Source: Polynucleobacter sp. UK-Mo-2m-Kol15 (GTDB taxonomy: Bacteria; Pseudomonadota; Gammaproteobacteria; Burkholderiales; Burkholderiaceae). From it: DNA of 64,000 nt. The DNA is taken from NCBI RefSeq assembly GCF_018881505.1, contig NZ_JACVQC010000001.1, forward strand, positions 603,927 through 667,926. Direction: 5' to 3'. A program made the position numbers and the translations under genes. The notes beneath the pieces were generated by a model. The model searched no databases and was not told where the DNA came from. It was given only the letters and a program-made list of their open reading frames with translations. Shown here one piece after another: positions 53,431 through 61,845 of the stretch (positions are counted from its first letter, which is position 1; each line of letters opens with the position of its first letter).

Positions 53431-53901
53431 TCATTTCTGATTACAAGGAACTTCTGATTTCCATCGATTCTCAAGCATTTCAGCGCTAATGGAGATTGCA
53501 AGGCTGGATATTGGGTAAAGGACTAAGAGCAACTCGGGAATGATTGTGCTAATCCAGTAAGCGCAGATCGTCATGATCAGAAGAGTGCCATAAAGAATGG
53601 TGCAGAGTAAAGTCCGAATACTTGCGCTAAATTTTTTGTAGTTGAGGCTAAGCCATAACTTGGAAGAGAGTGTTAATGTTCCAACCTGTGCCAATGCCAA
53701 AATGGCTCCATGAAGAGGGCTTGTCTTAGATACGTCAATCACGGTTTCATGAAACCAAGTAGTCACGAGGCATGAGCAGATAAAAATACCCACCATAAGA
53801 CGGCTATATGCAATCTTGCCTATCTTCCCTGGGGTAAAGAGGATTATGGATAGGCAAGCTAGAATCCATAGAATAAATAAAATATCATTACTTGAGAGCA
53901 T
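53431..53901 (-). CDS. hypothetical multi-pass membrane protein
   Basis: 156 residues with about five hydrophobic segments: DILFILWILACLSIILF, LMVGIFICSCLVTTW, GAILALAQVGTLTLSS, TLLCTILYGTLLIMTICAYW and LLLVLYPISSLAISI. No family recognised. It sits between the Bug 10 gene and the DUF4239 protein, all on the minus strand but well separated. It may be a small integral membrane protein of unknown role. Confidence 0.6.
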   Translation of the reverse strand: MLSSNDILFILWILACLSIILFTPGKIGKIAYSRLMVGIFICSCLVTTWFHETVIDVSKTSPLHGAILALAQVGTLTLSSKLWLSLNYKKFSASIRTLLCTILYGTLLIMTICAYWISTIIPELLLVLYPISSLAISISAEMLENRWKSEVPCNQK

Positions 53902-54057
53902 AAATGGGCAAAACCATGGCTATTCCTAGATCAATTAAAGCAATCTTAAACTTTATATTAATTTCTAACGTCGCTAAGATCCCTGATTGTTCGAGAAAAT
54001 TAAGTATTTGCTAGGCTAAGTTATCGAGGTGTCTATAGATACGAACAAGTCGAAGAT

Positions 54058-54852
54058 TTAGAAAGTCCAAGCGAAGGTAAGTAGCTTCTGAAAAGGCTCT
54101 GGTCCAATTGCCATTGGACCCAGAAATGGGTGGATATATAAAGCCAAAAAGTACACCACCCCGACAATAGTTAGGCCTAAAAAGGCGATCAAGATCAAAT
54201 GCGTTCGAGTAGATTGCATCTTGAATAGGCAAGAAAAAAATAAAAAGATAAATGAGCTGCTAATGAGGCCAATCCAAGCTGGGTGTGCCAGAGCAAACTG
54301 AGCGCTATAAATTCTGCTACGACGAAGTTCTGTGTACTCAGTCATCAACCTAAGCATATGCTGATGAGCATTGGACTGACTGATATTTTGGGGTTGATAT
54401 TGAATCATTTTTTCTTCTATGCTCAATAATTTTTTATAGGCTTCGGTACTAAATTGGTCTTTTTTCAAGAGGGGCCACTCATCTTCGATAACGATTTTTG
54501 TATAAGCGCGCAAAGATTCTTTGCCAGATTTGGCTTCCTCTGGAGGAAATGCCGAATACAGTCGATACATATTGTTTAGATGACCCGCTTCTTTGTTGAC
54601 TGCATCACTTACATTGTTGTAGTTTTGCCAGACCAGCACGGTGATAAAGGCAAACACAATACTAAAAACCACGCCCATCGCATTATAGATATATCCAGCA
54701 TACGGACCATCATCACCAAATAAGTATTTAGGTGAAATCTTTTGAAAAAAATAAAATGCAAGAAAGCAAAACGATAAAACTATAAAAGTGATCTGTATCC
54801 GTAGCATGTAGTCGGAAGAGTCTAGTAGAAATCTTAAGATTGGAAATTGCAT
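54058..54852 (-). CDS. DUF4239 (bestrophin-like) membrane protein
   Basis: 264 residues. Membrane segments at about 17-37 and 57-78 (YAGYIYNAMGVVFSIVFAFITVLVWQNYNN), then a soluble middle (NKEAGHLNNMYRLYSAFPPEEAKSGKESLRAYTKIVIEDEWPLL), and two C-terminal membrane segments. This is the DUF4239 architecture. The function is not known. The protein may be a small ion-conducting or scaffold protein, but no evidence supports a choice. Confidence 0.75.
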   Translation of the reverse strand: MQFPILRFLLDSSDYMLRIQITFIVLSFCFLAFYFFQKISPKYLFGDDGPYAGYIYNAMGVVFSIVFAFITVLVWQNYNNVSDAVNKEAGHLNNMYRLYSAFPPEEAKSGKESLRAYTKIVIEDEWPLLKKDQFSTEAYKKLLSIEEKMIQYQPQNISQSNAHQHMLRLMTEYTELRRSRIYSAQFALAHPAWIGLISSSFIFLFFSCLFKMQSTRTHLILIAFLGLTIVGVVYFLALYIHPFLGPMAIGPEPFQKLLTFAWTF

Positions 54853-55273
54853 AGTTATTAATGGCTAAAGGGTTCAATATTTGAAGGATGTTAATACTCT
54901 TTGGATTATTACTTGCTAACAGTCTAGCGTGGAGATTTGGGATATTCAAGTAGATTTCAATATAGATGAAGTCCGCCTTAATATCAATTTAGGCTAGAAG
55001 ATCAAAACCGTCTAGCTATGCTAGTTCGCTTACCTAGAGGTGATACCTTGGATGAAATAGATTTTCTAAAACACTTGCTTTAAGTTACATCACCTTGGAG
55101 TTGGCTAATCACTATCTTCAGCTACTGATGTAGCAATGAATTATCAAAAATTCAGCTTAAGGTGCCCTCAATATCAAGTAATAAGCGATGATGGTGAGGG
55201 GTGATGTTCGCGGAATGATTTTATAAAAATATTTTGCTATATGGGTGAAGTCAAATTGAAGGGAAGTAGCTAT
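54853..55273. other. intergenic region without a recognised gene
   Basis: 421 bases between the DUF4239 gene start and the selD stop. A 22-codon ORF (55018-55083, MLVRLPRGDTLDEIDFLKHLL) has no ribosome binding site. No tRNA, including no selenocysteine tRNA, was seen, though selD is adjacent. Confidence 0.5.
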
Positions 55274-56320
55274 TTAATTAATAGAAACACCCGAGCCTGC
55301 TTCAAATTGACCTATTTTTTGAGCATTAGAAAAGTCACCGAGCTTCAGTATAGAAAGAACCTCAGCCTCTTGCTCTGGTGCGCAAGATATCAGTAAGCCG
55401 CCGCTAGTTTGCGGGTCGGTTAATAGGTTTTGTTGCCACAGTTCTATATTCTTAGCGAGTGCAATCTCATTACCGTAGCCAGCCCAATTGCGCGTAGATG
55501 CGCCAGTAAAAATATCAGCTTTGACATGTTCAACTGCTTCTTGCAACATGGGAATGGCATCCCACTGGATCTGCGCCTTTAAATTGGAGCCTCTTGCCAT
55601 CTCTAGTAAATGCCCTGCCAAGCCAAAGCCCGTAACATCGGTGAGGGCGTGCACACCCTCTAATTTCGAGAGTGTAATACCAGGCCTGTTCAGCTTGGTG
55701 GTGAGATCAATCATCTCTTGATAGCCAGCATCGGAGAGAACCCCTTTCTTGAGTGCTGCAGAAAGTATGCCCACACCTAACGGTTTACTGAGAATAATGC
55801 TGTCACCTACTTGCGCGCCATTATTGCGCTTGAGTTTTTTTGGATCGACGATGCCAATGGCTACTAAGCCATAAATTGGTTCGACAGTATCAATCGAGTG
55901 GCCACCAGCAATCATGATGCCGGCATCATTGCAGACAGATTCACCGCCAGCAGTCACTTGCTGAATGACCTCTAAAGGTAAAACCTGAATCGGCATCCCT
56001 AACAACGCAAGTGCAAAAAGAGGTTGAGCACCCATTGCATAAATGTCAGATATTGCATTCGTTGCAGCAATGCGACCGAACTCAAATGGATCATCTACGA
56101 TTGGCATGAAGAAATCCGTTGTTGCAACAATCGCCTGATGCTCATTAATTTGATATACGGCAGCATCTTCATTGTTATCGTTACCCGCCAATAGTGCAGT
56201 CGGTAGATTGCGCATCGGTGAGGCTTTTAAGATGTCACTTAAGATGCCAGGTGCAATCTTGCAGCCACAGCCTCCACCATGCGATAAAGAGGTAAGACGG
56301 CCGTTATAAGGTGTAGCCAT
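55274..56320 (-). CDS. selD: selenide, water dikinase (selenophosphate synthetase)
   Basis: 348 residues from ATG 56320; the frame also opens at TTG 56332. The N-terminal motif SHGGGCGCKIAP holds the catalytic Cys and Lys that use ATP and selenide. ATTDFFMPIVDDPFEFGRIAATNAISDIYAMGAQPLFALAL and the late GGLLISCAP complete the PurM-like fold. It supplies selenophosphate for selenocysteine tRNA or for 2-selenouridine in tRNA. selA, selB or selU are not in the window. Here the active site has Cys, not selenocysteine. Confidence 0.9.
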   Translation of the reverse strand: MATPYNGRLTSLSHGGGCGCKIAPGILSDILKASPMRNLPTALLAGNDNNEDAAVYQINEHQAIVATTDFFMPIVDDPFEFGRIAATNAISDIYAMGAQPLFALALLGMPIQVLPLEVIQQVTAGGESVCNDAGIMIAGGHSIDTVEPIYGLVAIGIVDPKKLKRNNGAQVGDSIILSKPLGVGILSAALKKGVLSDAGYQEMIDLTTKLNRPGITLSKLEGVHALTDVTGFGLAGHLLEMARGSNLKAQIQWDAIPMLQEAVEHVKADIFTGASTRNWAGYGNEIALAKNIELWQQNLLTDPQTSGGLLISCAPEQEAEVLSILKLGDFSNAQKIGQFEAGSGVSIN

Positions 56321-56447
56321 AAAAGATATCAATTCAGTTTAAGGTGGTGATTATAAGATTATGAGCTTAATGAGTAATTCTACTCACAGGTCATTTAAGA
56401 TAAGGGTTGCAATCTGAATAAAACCCACTAGTGAAGTATTCAATATT

Positions 56448-57155
56448 TTGAAGTTTTATAAAACTAGCGCCTTCCTTGAGGGCTTGAAGTCAATGTCTGA
56501 GCCAGCTATGGCTATCTTGGCATGGTCGATTGTTACCAATATCGCCATATTAAGCGCTGGACTACAGCCCTTACAAACTTTTTGGTTCAATATATTGGTC
56601 TATGCCGGTTCCGCGCAGTTGGCTGTTATGCCTCTGATTGCCGGAGATTATCCCTTGTGGACAATATGGCTAACCGCGCTGATCGTGAACTTGAGATTTG
56701 TCATCTTTAGCGCTGGAATTCAGCCGCATTTCAAAAAATATACTTTTTGGCAAAGACTTGGAATTGGCTATCTCAATGGCGACATTGCATTTGCGAAGTT
56801 TGTTCATCGATTTCCACAGTCCGACTCACATAGCAATCATACTGAATTACTATATTTTTTAGGAATGGCCTTTACTAATTGGACTGTATGGCAGCTGGGG
56901 GTCTTGATTGCAATTATTTTTGGATCGTATATTCCACAGGATTGGGGGATAGGGTTTGCGGGAACTTTGGCTTTGATTGCGCTCATTGTTCCTGCTGTTA
57001 AGAATAGAACAGCTCTAGTATCAGCGCTTGCTGCAGCTATTACTTGTGCATTAACTATTAATCTTCCGTACCGCCTGACTATTGTTTGCTCTGTAATTGC
57101 AGGTGTAGGTGCAGCAGTATTGATGGATAAAAAATATAAAAAGGGTGGCGTATGA
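56448..57155 (+). CDS. azlC: AzlC-family branched-chain amino acid exporter, large subunit
   Basis: 235 residues, about 7-8 membrane helices. FLEGLKSMSEPAMAILAWSIVTNIAILSAGLQPLQTFWFNILVYAGSAQLAVMPLI and NLRFVIFSAGIQPHFKKYT are AzlC/YgaZ elements. I keep the TTG 56448 start since the FLEGLKSMSEP segment is homologous to family N-termini; ATG 56493 is possible. AzlC pairs with AzlD to export branched-chain amino acids or analogues. It overlaps the next gene by ATGA. Confidence 0.8.
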   Translation: MKFYKTSAFLEGLKSMSEPAMAILAWSIVTNIAILSAGLQPLQTFWFNILVYAGSAQLAVMPLIAGDYPLWTIWLTALIVNLRFVIFSAGIQPHFKKYTFWQRLGIGYLNGDIAFAKFVHRFPQSDSHSNHTELLYFLGMAFTNWTVWQLGVLIAIIFGSYIPQDWGIGFAGTLALIALIVPAVKNRTALVSALAAAITCALTINLPYRLTIVCSVIAGVGAAVLMDKKYKKGGV

Positions 57156-57487
57156 GTGTGACGTATTTATGGATCGCCTTCTTTGGATTAATGTTGGTTA
57201 CCGTCATCACCAGAGGCTTCTTCTTATTGGGTGGATCTAGGTTTGATATTCCTCAAACTGTTCATAAATTCTTGCGATATGCCCCAACAGCAGCTTTGAT
57301 TGCTATCGTCCTTCCTGAAATCCTATTCATCAAAGAACCAACATCTCAACTTTTTGAGTTGGATCTTTATTCCCCGCAGCTCTTTGGTGGATTGCTTGCC
57401 ATTTTTGGTTTTATAGTAACCAAGAGTATGTTGGGAACTATCTTTTTAGGAATGATGGCATTTACCGTAGCAAGATTTTTCATTTGA
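57152..57487 (+). CDS. azlD: AzlD-domain protein, small subunit
   Basis: 111 residues, four hydrophobic segments. TRGFFLLGGSRFDIPQTVHKFLRYAPTAALIAIVLPEIL is the conserved AzlD region. It overlaps azlC by ATGA, the usual azlCD arrangement. Confidence 0.8.
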   Translation: MSVTYLWIAFFGLMLVTVITRGFFLLGGSRFDIPQTVHKFLRYAPTAALIAIVLPEILFIKEPTSQLFELDLYSPQLFGGLLAIFGFIVTKSMLGTIFLGMMAFTVARFFI

Positions 57488-57645
57488 AGTGGGTATTGGC
57501 CGTTTAAGCTAAGGGCGACTGGCTCTCTTTCAGGCGCTTGTGCAATAAGATAGCGCAGATTTATCTAGGCGGTGATATGACCCTATAGTGCTAAAGAATA
57601 ATCCCTTAAGGCGTTGATATTAACTTGAGTATCTTGTCTTGACGT

Positions 57646-59484
57646 TTAGGCATCCGTAAATTGAAGCTGAGCTAGATGAGAGTAAAGACCCCCATTGTTC
57701 ACTAAGGAGGAGTGGTCTCCTATTTCTACAATGCGACCATTTTCCATCACAACAATCCGGTCAGCTTTTTTGACTGTCGCTAGTCTATGAGCAATTACTA
57801 TGGTTGTGCGACCTTTCATTGCTTCTTCAAGCGCTTGCTGTACCAGCCTTTCTGACTCTGCATCCAGAGAGCTAGTAGCTTCATCTAATAGCAGTAATGG
57901 TGGATTTTTTAGTAAAGCCCTCGCTATGGCTATACGTTGTTTTTGACCGCCTGATAGCCTTACGCCCCGATCACCTAAGAATGTACTGTATCCATCAGGT
58001 AGCTTAGATATGAATTCATCTACAAAGGCAATCTTAGATACTGTCACTACCTCATCATCGCTTGCATTTTCATCGCCGTATCGGATATTTTCTAAAGCAT
58101 TTTCAGAAAAGATGCTGATATCCTGGGGCACCACTCCAATAAGCTTTCTTAAATCATCTAATTGGTATCTTTTAATATCAACCCCATCAAAAGATATGAT
58201 TCCTGACTGAGGATCATAAAATCTCTGTATTAATTTGAATAAGCTTGTTTTGCCTGAACCCGATGGACCGACAATGGCAAGTTTTTCTCCAGCCTGGACA
58301 TTTAAGAAGATATCCGAAAGTACATTTGTAGAAATGGATGGATAGTGAAAATTCAACCCTTGAATCTTGATGCTTATTGCTTTATTCATTTCGGGGGGTG
58401 AACTAAAGGGTATTTTAGGGCTTTGAACTTTTGATTGAATACCCAGTAATTCTAAAAGTCGATCGCTGGCGCCAATTGCTCTTTGTACGTCGCCAAGAAC
58501 CTCTGATAGGGCAGCTATTGAGCCAGCGACGATCACTGCATATAAAAAGAACTGCGTTAATTCGCCGCTAGATATTTCTTTGTTGCTAACAGCATAGGCG
58601 CCAAGCCAAAGTACAGTGATAATACTTGTAAAGCCCAACAGTATGGCAACAAAGGTAAGTTTACCTCTAGCTGCGCTTCTAATTTTTGAGGCCAAGAATG
58701 AAGCTTCAATCGATGTATTAAATGCCTTAATTTCTTTTTGTTCATTTGCAAATGACTGAACAGTCAGAATGGCATTAATTTTTTCACCTGCAATTGCTGA
58801 AGCAAGCGCAATCTTATCTTGAGAATTTCTAGAGAGCTGCCGAACCTTTTTGCCCATAATCATGATGGGTATTACGGTTAATAATAGTGTTGCAAGAATG
58901 AGTAAAGACAATTTGATGCTAGTAATAAACATCATTGTCATTCCGCCTAGCAAGAGAAACACATTTCTCACTGCCATCGAAATGCTTGTACCTACTAGGA
59001 TTTGAACTATTGAAGTGTCGTTATTAATTCGAGAGAGAAGCTCGCCGCTTTGCTGAGTTTCAAAGAACTCTGGACTTTGTACGATGATGTGCGAGTAGAC
59101 TGCCTTCCGAATATCAGAAGTCACCCTTTCTCCTAGCCAAGAGACCATGTAGTAACGCAGGGCACTCGCAAATGCAAGAACAAACGCAGCTATAAAAAGA
59201 TTGATAAAGGTGAGGTTAATTTGTTCATGGCTTATATCGCTAAACCCTAGATCAATGATTTTCCGAAAACAGAGTGGCACCACTAAAGTTGCGCAAGCGG
59301 CAAGTACCAGGCTGATTGTGGCAACTAGCAACTGCTTCTTATAAGGTTTTAAGAACGGTAGAAATGAGGCAATAGACTTCAGCTTCTGAGTGTTGCGGGT
59401 TGCTTTTTCGTTCATTGGAGATGATTTTATTTGTCTTGATGATTGCTCTTGAGTAAGGCGAAGCCTTTTTGCTTGGCCATCCAT
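57646..59484 (-). CDS. ABC exporter, fused membrane and ATPase domains (MsbA/BmrA type)
   Basis: 612 residues: six membrane helices in the first 340, then a nucleotide-binding domain with Walker A GPSGSGKTS (near 405), signature LSGGQKQRIAIARALL, Walker B LLLLDEATSSLDAES and H-loop IAHRLAT. It would work as a homodimer exporting a lipid or drug-like molecule. The N-terminal 23 residues (MDGQAKRLRL...) may not be coding because MNEKATRN at 59415 is an alternative start; neither has a clear Shine-Dalgarno. It lies next to the photosynthesis cluster but the ligand is unknown. Confidence 0.85.
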   Translation of the reverse strand: MDGQAKRLRLTQEQSSRQIKSSPMNEKATRNTQKLKSIASFLPFLKPYKKQLLVATISLVLAACATLVVPLCFRKIIDLGFSDISHEQINLTFINLFIAAFVLAFASALRYYMVSWLGERVTSDIRKAVYSHIIVQSPEFFETQQSGELLSRINNDTSIVQILVGTSISMAVRNVFLLLGGMTMMFITSIKLSLLILATLLLTVIPIMIMGKKVRQLSRNSQDKIALASAIAGEKINAILTVQSFANEQKEIKAFNTSIEASFLASKIRSAARGKLTFVAILLGFTSIITVLWLGAYAVSNKEISSGELTQFFLYAVIVAGSIAALSEVLGDVQRAIGASDRLLELLGIQSKVQSPKIPFSSPPEMNKAISIKIQGLNFHYPSISTNVLSDIFLNVQAGEKLAIVGPSGSGKTSLFKLIQRFYDPQSGIISFDGVDIKRYQLDDLRKLIGVVPQDISIFSENALENIRYGDENASDDEVVTVSKIAFVDEFISKLPDGYSTFLGDRGVRLSGGQKQRIAIARALLKNPPLLLLDEATSSLDAESERLVQQALEEAMKGRTTIVIAHRLATVKKADRIVVMENGRIVEIGDHSSLVNNGGLYSHLAQLQFTDA

Positions 59485-59653
59485 TATTAACTCGAATTTG
59501 GCTAGACATTGGGGTAATCTTAACTGGGCTAATGATATTAGGGTTAATACTTAATTTACGTCATTTTCGCAACAAACTTTATTTTATAAATAAAATATAT
59601 ATAGCTATAAACCATTGTAAATAAAGGAATAAAATTGAATTTTAGAATAAAAA

Positions 59654-59671
59654 TGTATATTAACCTTGACA
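59654..59671. promoter_or_regulatory. PpsR/CrtJ site 1 (TGT-N12-ACA) upstream of pucB
   Basis: TGTATATTAACCTTGACA fits TGTN12ACA exactly. The TTGACA -35 element (59666-59671) overlaps its right half. PpsR/CrtJ represses photosynthesis genes under aerobic or high-light conditions. Confidence 0.7.
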
Positions 59672-59694
59672 TCACAATATGTATTTATTAAATT
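59666..59694 (+). promoter_or_regulatory. sigma-70-type promoter of pucBA
   Basis: TTGACA at 59666-59671 and TAAATT at 59689-59694 are 17 bases apart. The -35 hexamer lies in PpsR site 1 and the -10 in site 2, so repressor binding would block polymerase directly. About 95 bases of leader then precede the pucB ATG. Confidence 0.6.
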
Positions 59695-59697
59695 ACA
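59680..59697. promoter_or_regulatory. PpsR/CrtJ site 2 (TGT-N12-ACA) upstream of pucB
   Basis: TGTATTTATTAAATTACA fits TGTN12ACA. It is separated from site 1 by 8 bases (59672-59679). Pairs of such sites 8 bp apart bind CrtJ cooperatively at the Rhodobacter bchC promoter. Here they overlap the proposed -10 element. Confidence 0.75.
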
Positions 59698-59787
59698 TAT
59701 GTGGTAGTAGGATTCAGTGATTTTGGTCACTACCTTGCGTGCGGGGTTGCACGTTTATCAAGTCTTTTCTTTGGGGGGACGCAAACT

Positions 59788-59937
59788 ATGTCAGATGGAA
59801 AAGTTAGCCTTACGGGGCTTAATGACGAACAATCAGAGGAGTTGCACCGTAATCTGATTCAAGGGACCCAGTTTTTTGGGATGATTGCAGCGCTAGCGCA
59901 TTTGCTTGCTTATATTTATTCGCCTTGGCTTAAATAA
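59788..59937 (+). CDS. pucB: light-harvesting LH2 antenna protein, beta subunit
   Basis: 49 residues from ATG 59788, with the GGGGGGAC run ending about 7 bases before it; the frame is open to 59701 but that part is leader. [15 protein letters not shown] and [14 protein letters not shown] match LH2 beta proteins such as Rhodoblastus acidophilus (EQSEELHKYVIDGT, AHFLAF). His38 would bind B850 and His20 sits 18 residues before it as in the family. Residue 28 is Gln where the family has the Arg that hydrogen-bonds the B800 acetyl group. A single membrane helix runs about 26-46. Confidence 0.9.
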   Translation: MSDGKVSLTGLNDEQSEELHRNLIQGTQFFGMIAALAHLLAYIYSPWLK

Positions 59938-59954
59938 GGAATAGGGAGATCAAT

Positions 59955-60155
59955 ATGATTTACGGAAAAATGTGGACAGTGGTTAAGCCTACTGTTGGGA
60001 TCCCGCTCATTATTGGAGCAGTAGCAGTTGGATCTTTTAGTGTGCATTACTCAATCTTGACTCATACAACTTGGGTTAGTGCTTTCTTAGAAGGTGGCGC
60101 TAAGACAGCAACAGCAGCAACAGCAGCGGCACCGACGGCGCCTATGAAGAAGTAA
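59955..60155 (+). CDS. pucA: light-harvesting LH2 antenna protein, alpha subunit
   Basis: 66 residues. [28 protein letters not shown] and EGGAKTA match LH2 alpha (R. acidophilus: MNQGKIWTVVNPAIGIP, VHLAILSHTTW). His31 is the B850 ligand. At 44-45 the sequence is Phe-Leu rather than Tyr-Trp/Tyr, which is the B800-820 (LH3) pair. A C-terminal Ala/Thr/Pro tail of about 15 residues follows. GGGAGAT precedes the ATG. The terminator-like hairpin at 60173 separates it from the pucC-like gene. Confidence 0.9.
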   Translation: MIYGKMWTVVKPTVGIPLIIGAVAVGSFSVHYSILTHTTWVSAFLEGGAKTATAATAAAPTAPMKK

Positions 60156-60172
60156 AACTTTAATGCTTCTTT

Positions 60173-60199
60173 AAAGGCTGGGTAATACCCAGCCTTTTT
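60173..60199 (+). terminator. hairpin between pucBA and the pucC-like gene
   Basis: AAAGGCTGGGT pairs with ACCCAGCCTTT (11 bp, 3-base loop), followed by two T. It can stop or attenuate transcription and stabilise the short, abundant pucBA mRNA, as is known for puc operons. Confidence 0.85.
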
Positions 60200-60274
60200 A
60201 GTTTGTATGGCCTATCAATACCAATTTGTGTTACTTCATCTAGAGATGGAATGTGCTAGGGTAGAATTTATAAG

Positions 60275-61663
60275 ATGAATCGAGTGACTAAAAAGCTCAT
60301 GCAATCTTGGACAAATCTTGGCCCTAGATATCTGCCTTTTGCAGACGCGGCCTCAGATGATTTGCCTTTGTCAAGGTTGCTCAGACTTTCTCTGTTTCAA
60401 GCCTCTGCCGGAATGGCATTAGTTCTGTTGGTTGGCACTCTCAATCGCGTCATGATTGTTGAGCTGCATGTGCCAGCTTCAATCGTCTCAATCATGATCT
60501 CTTTGCCTATCATTTTTGCGCCTTTTCGCGCTCTGATCGGCTTTCGTTCCGATAACCATAAATCTGCTCTTGGTTGGCGTAGGGTTCCTTACATCTGGAT
60601 GGGAACCTTAGTCCAATTTGGCGGTTTGTCGATCATGCCTTTTGCATTGCTCGTTTTATCAGGTGGCGGACAATCACATCAAGCGCCAGTTTGGATTGGA
60701 TGGGTAGCTTCAGGACTTGCTTTTTTATTGGTTGGCGCTGGCATACACATTACTCAGACCGTGGGTTTGGCTTTGGCAACAGATTTAGCTCCAGAAGCTG
60801 ATCAGCCTAAAGTGGTTGGCCTGATGTATGTCATGCAACTCTTAGGGATGATTGTTAGTTCTTTAGTATTTGGCTGGGCTTTGAATGAATTTAGCCCTGC
60901 AAAATTAATCCAAGTAATTCAGGCCTCCGCTCTCATCACCATAGTTCTCAATGTGATCTCTTTGTGGAAGCAAGAACCCAGAAGTCAGGCGAATCAAAAA
61001 TCTTCTAGCGAACCATCGTTCATAGACTCGTGGCGTAACTTTGCTCAGGGTGGCAATGCCATGAGGAGATTGGTTGCTCTGGGTTTTGGAACGATGGCCT
61101 TTAGTATGAATGAAGTTTTGCTTGAGCCTTATGGCGGTCAGATTTTGGGTATGAGTGTGAGTGATACGACGATGCTGACCGCAATTCTGGCAACTGGTGG
61201 ATTAATTGGTTTTAGTTGGGCATCACGCGTACTTAGCAAGGGTACTGATCCATTCTTTATGGCCAGCATGGGAGCGCTTGTTGGCATCCCTGCTTTTATA
61301 TTGATTACGCTTTCTGCTCCATTAGCCTTAAGAGAGATCTTCTTCTTAGGCACCTTTTTAATTGGTTTTGGGGGCGGCCTATTTAGTCATGGGACATTAA
61401 CTGCAACCATGCAGTTAGCGCCTTCTGACCAAAGGGGTCTCGCATTAGGTGCATGGGGTGCTGTTCAGGCTACCGCAGCGGGGATTGCGATTGGCCTGGG
61501 CGGGGTCATTCGCGATCTGATTGTGGCATTGGATGCAACAAATTGGCTTCCTGAAGGGCTAATAGGGCCTGCTACTGGATATTCTTTTGTTTATTGCTTG
61601 GAAATCTGTTTATTGGTTGCTACAATTTTTTCCATGACAACCCTGTTGTCAAAGAAGAAATAA
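60275..61663 (+). CDS. PucC/LhaA-type MFS protein for antenna assembly
   Basis: 462 residues, about 12 membrane helices. LPLSRLLRLSLFQASAGMALVLLVGTLNRVMIVELHVPASIVS, APFRALIGFRSDNHKSALGWRRVPYIWMG and GAGIHITQTVGLALATDLAPEADQPKVVGLMYVMQLLGMIV are signature blocks of the bacteriochlorophyll delivery (PucC/LhaA/Bch2) branch of the major facilitator superfamily. It may insert bacteriochlorophyll or antenna subunits. Its place after pucBA suggests PucC, though LhaA cannot be excluded. The start ATG has a weak ribosome binding site. Confidence 0.85.
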   Translation: MNRVTKKLMQSWTNLGPRYLPFADAASDDLPLSRLLRLSLFQASAGMALVLLVGTLNRVMIVELHVPASIVSIMISLPIIFAPFRALIGFRSDNHKSALGWRRVPYIWMGTLVQFGGLSIMPFALLVLSGGGQSHQAPVWIGWVASGLAFLLVGAGIHITQTVGLALATDLAPEADQPKVVGLMYVMQLLGMIVSSLVFGWALNEFSPAKLIQVIQASALITIVLNVISLWKQEPRSQANQKSSSEPSFIDSWRNFAQGGNAMRRLVALGFGTMAFSMNEVLLEPYGGQILGMSVSDTTMLTAILATGGLIGFSWASRVLSKGTDPFFMASMGALVGIPAFILITLSAPLALREIFFLGTFLIGFGGGLFSHGTLTATMQLAPSDQRGLALGAWGAVQATAAGIAIGLGGVIRDLIVALDATNWLPEGLIGPATGYSFVYCLEICLLVATIFSMTTLLSKKK

Positions 61664-61707
61664 GCACTTGATATGTAGTTGTATAAATTGGAATTAAGGA
61701 GACTGAG

Positions 61708-61803
61708 ATGAATCTAACAGGAATTTTATTAACCGCTTGGGTAGTTGTATGCGTTATCACGCTTTCAAAAATGGCAGCAAGACTTACCAGCAAATACAAG
61801 TAA
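61708..61803 (+). CDS. 31-residue membrane protein (unannotated small gene)
   Basis: ATG 61708 has AAGGAGA 5 bases upstream, one of the best sites in the window. The 31 residues, MNLTGILLTAWVVVCVITLS then KMAARLTSKYK, form one membrane helix with a basic tail, suggesting the C-terminus faces the cytoplasm. It lies 44 bases after the pucC-like stop and is followed by a perfect inverted repeat. I know no name for it. Because of its position it may be an antenna assembly or stability factor, but that is inference. Confidence 0.65.
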   Translation: MNLTGILLTAWVVVCVITLSKMAARLTSKYK

Positions 61804-61817
61804 ACGGATTCACATGA

Positions 61818-61845
61818 ATTACCTCATATTGAAATATGAGGTAAT
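61818..61845. terminator. bidirectional terminator-like inverted repeat
   Basis: ATTACCTCATATT and its exact inverse AATATGAGGTAAT flank GA (13-bp arms). It lies between the convergent small genes 61708 and 61845. A strong T run is lacking, but position favours a terminator. Confidence 0.6.

Noticed and set aside
54853..55273. Selenocysteine tRNA near selD
   Set aside because: No long-arm tRNA fold or CCA-like end visible on either strand.
59701..59787. Longer pucB reading frame
   Set aside because: The first 29 codons lie in the leader; the LH2 start with GGGGGGAC and the homologous N-terminus is at 59788.
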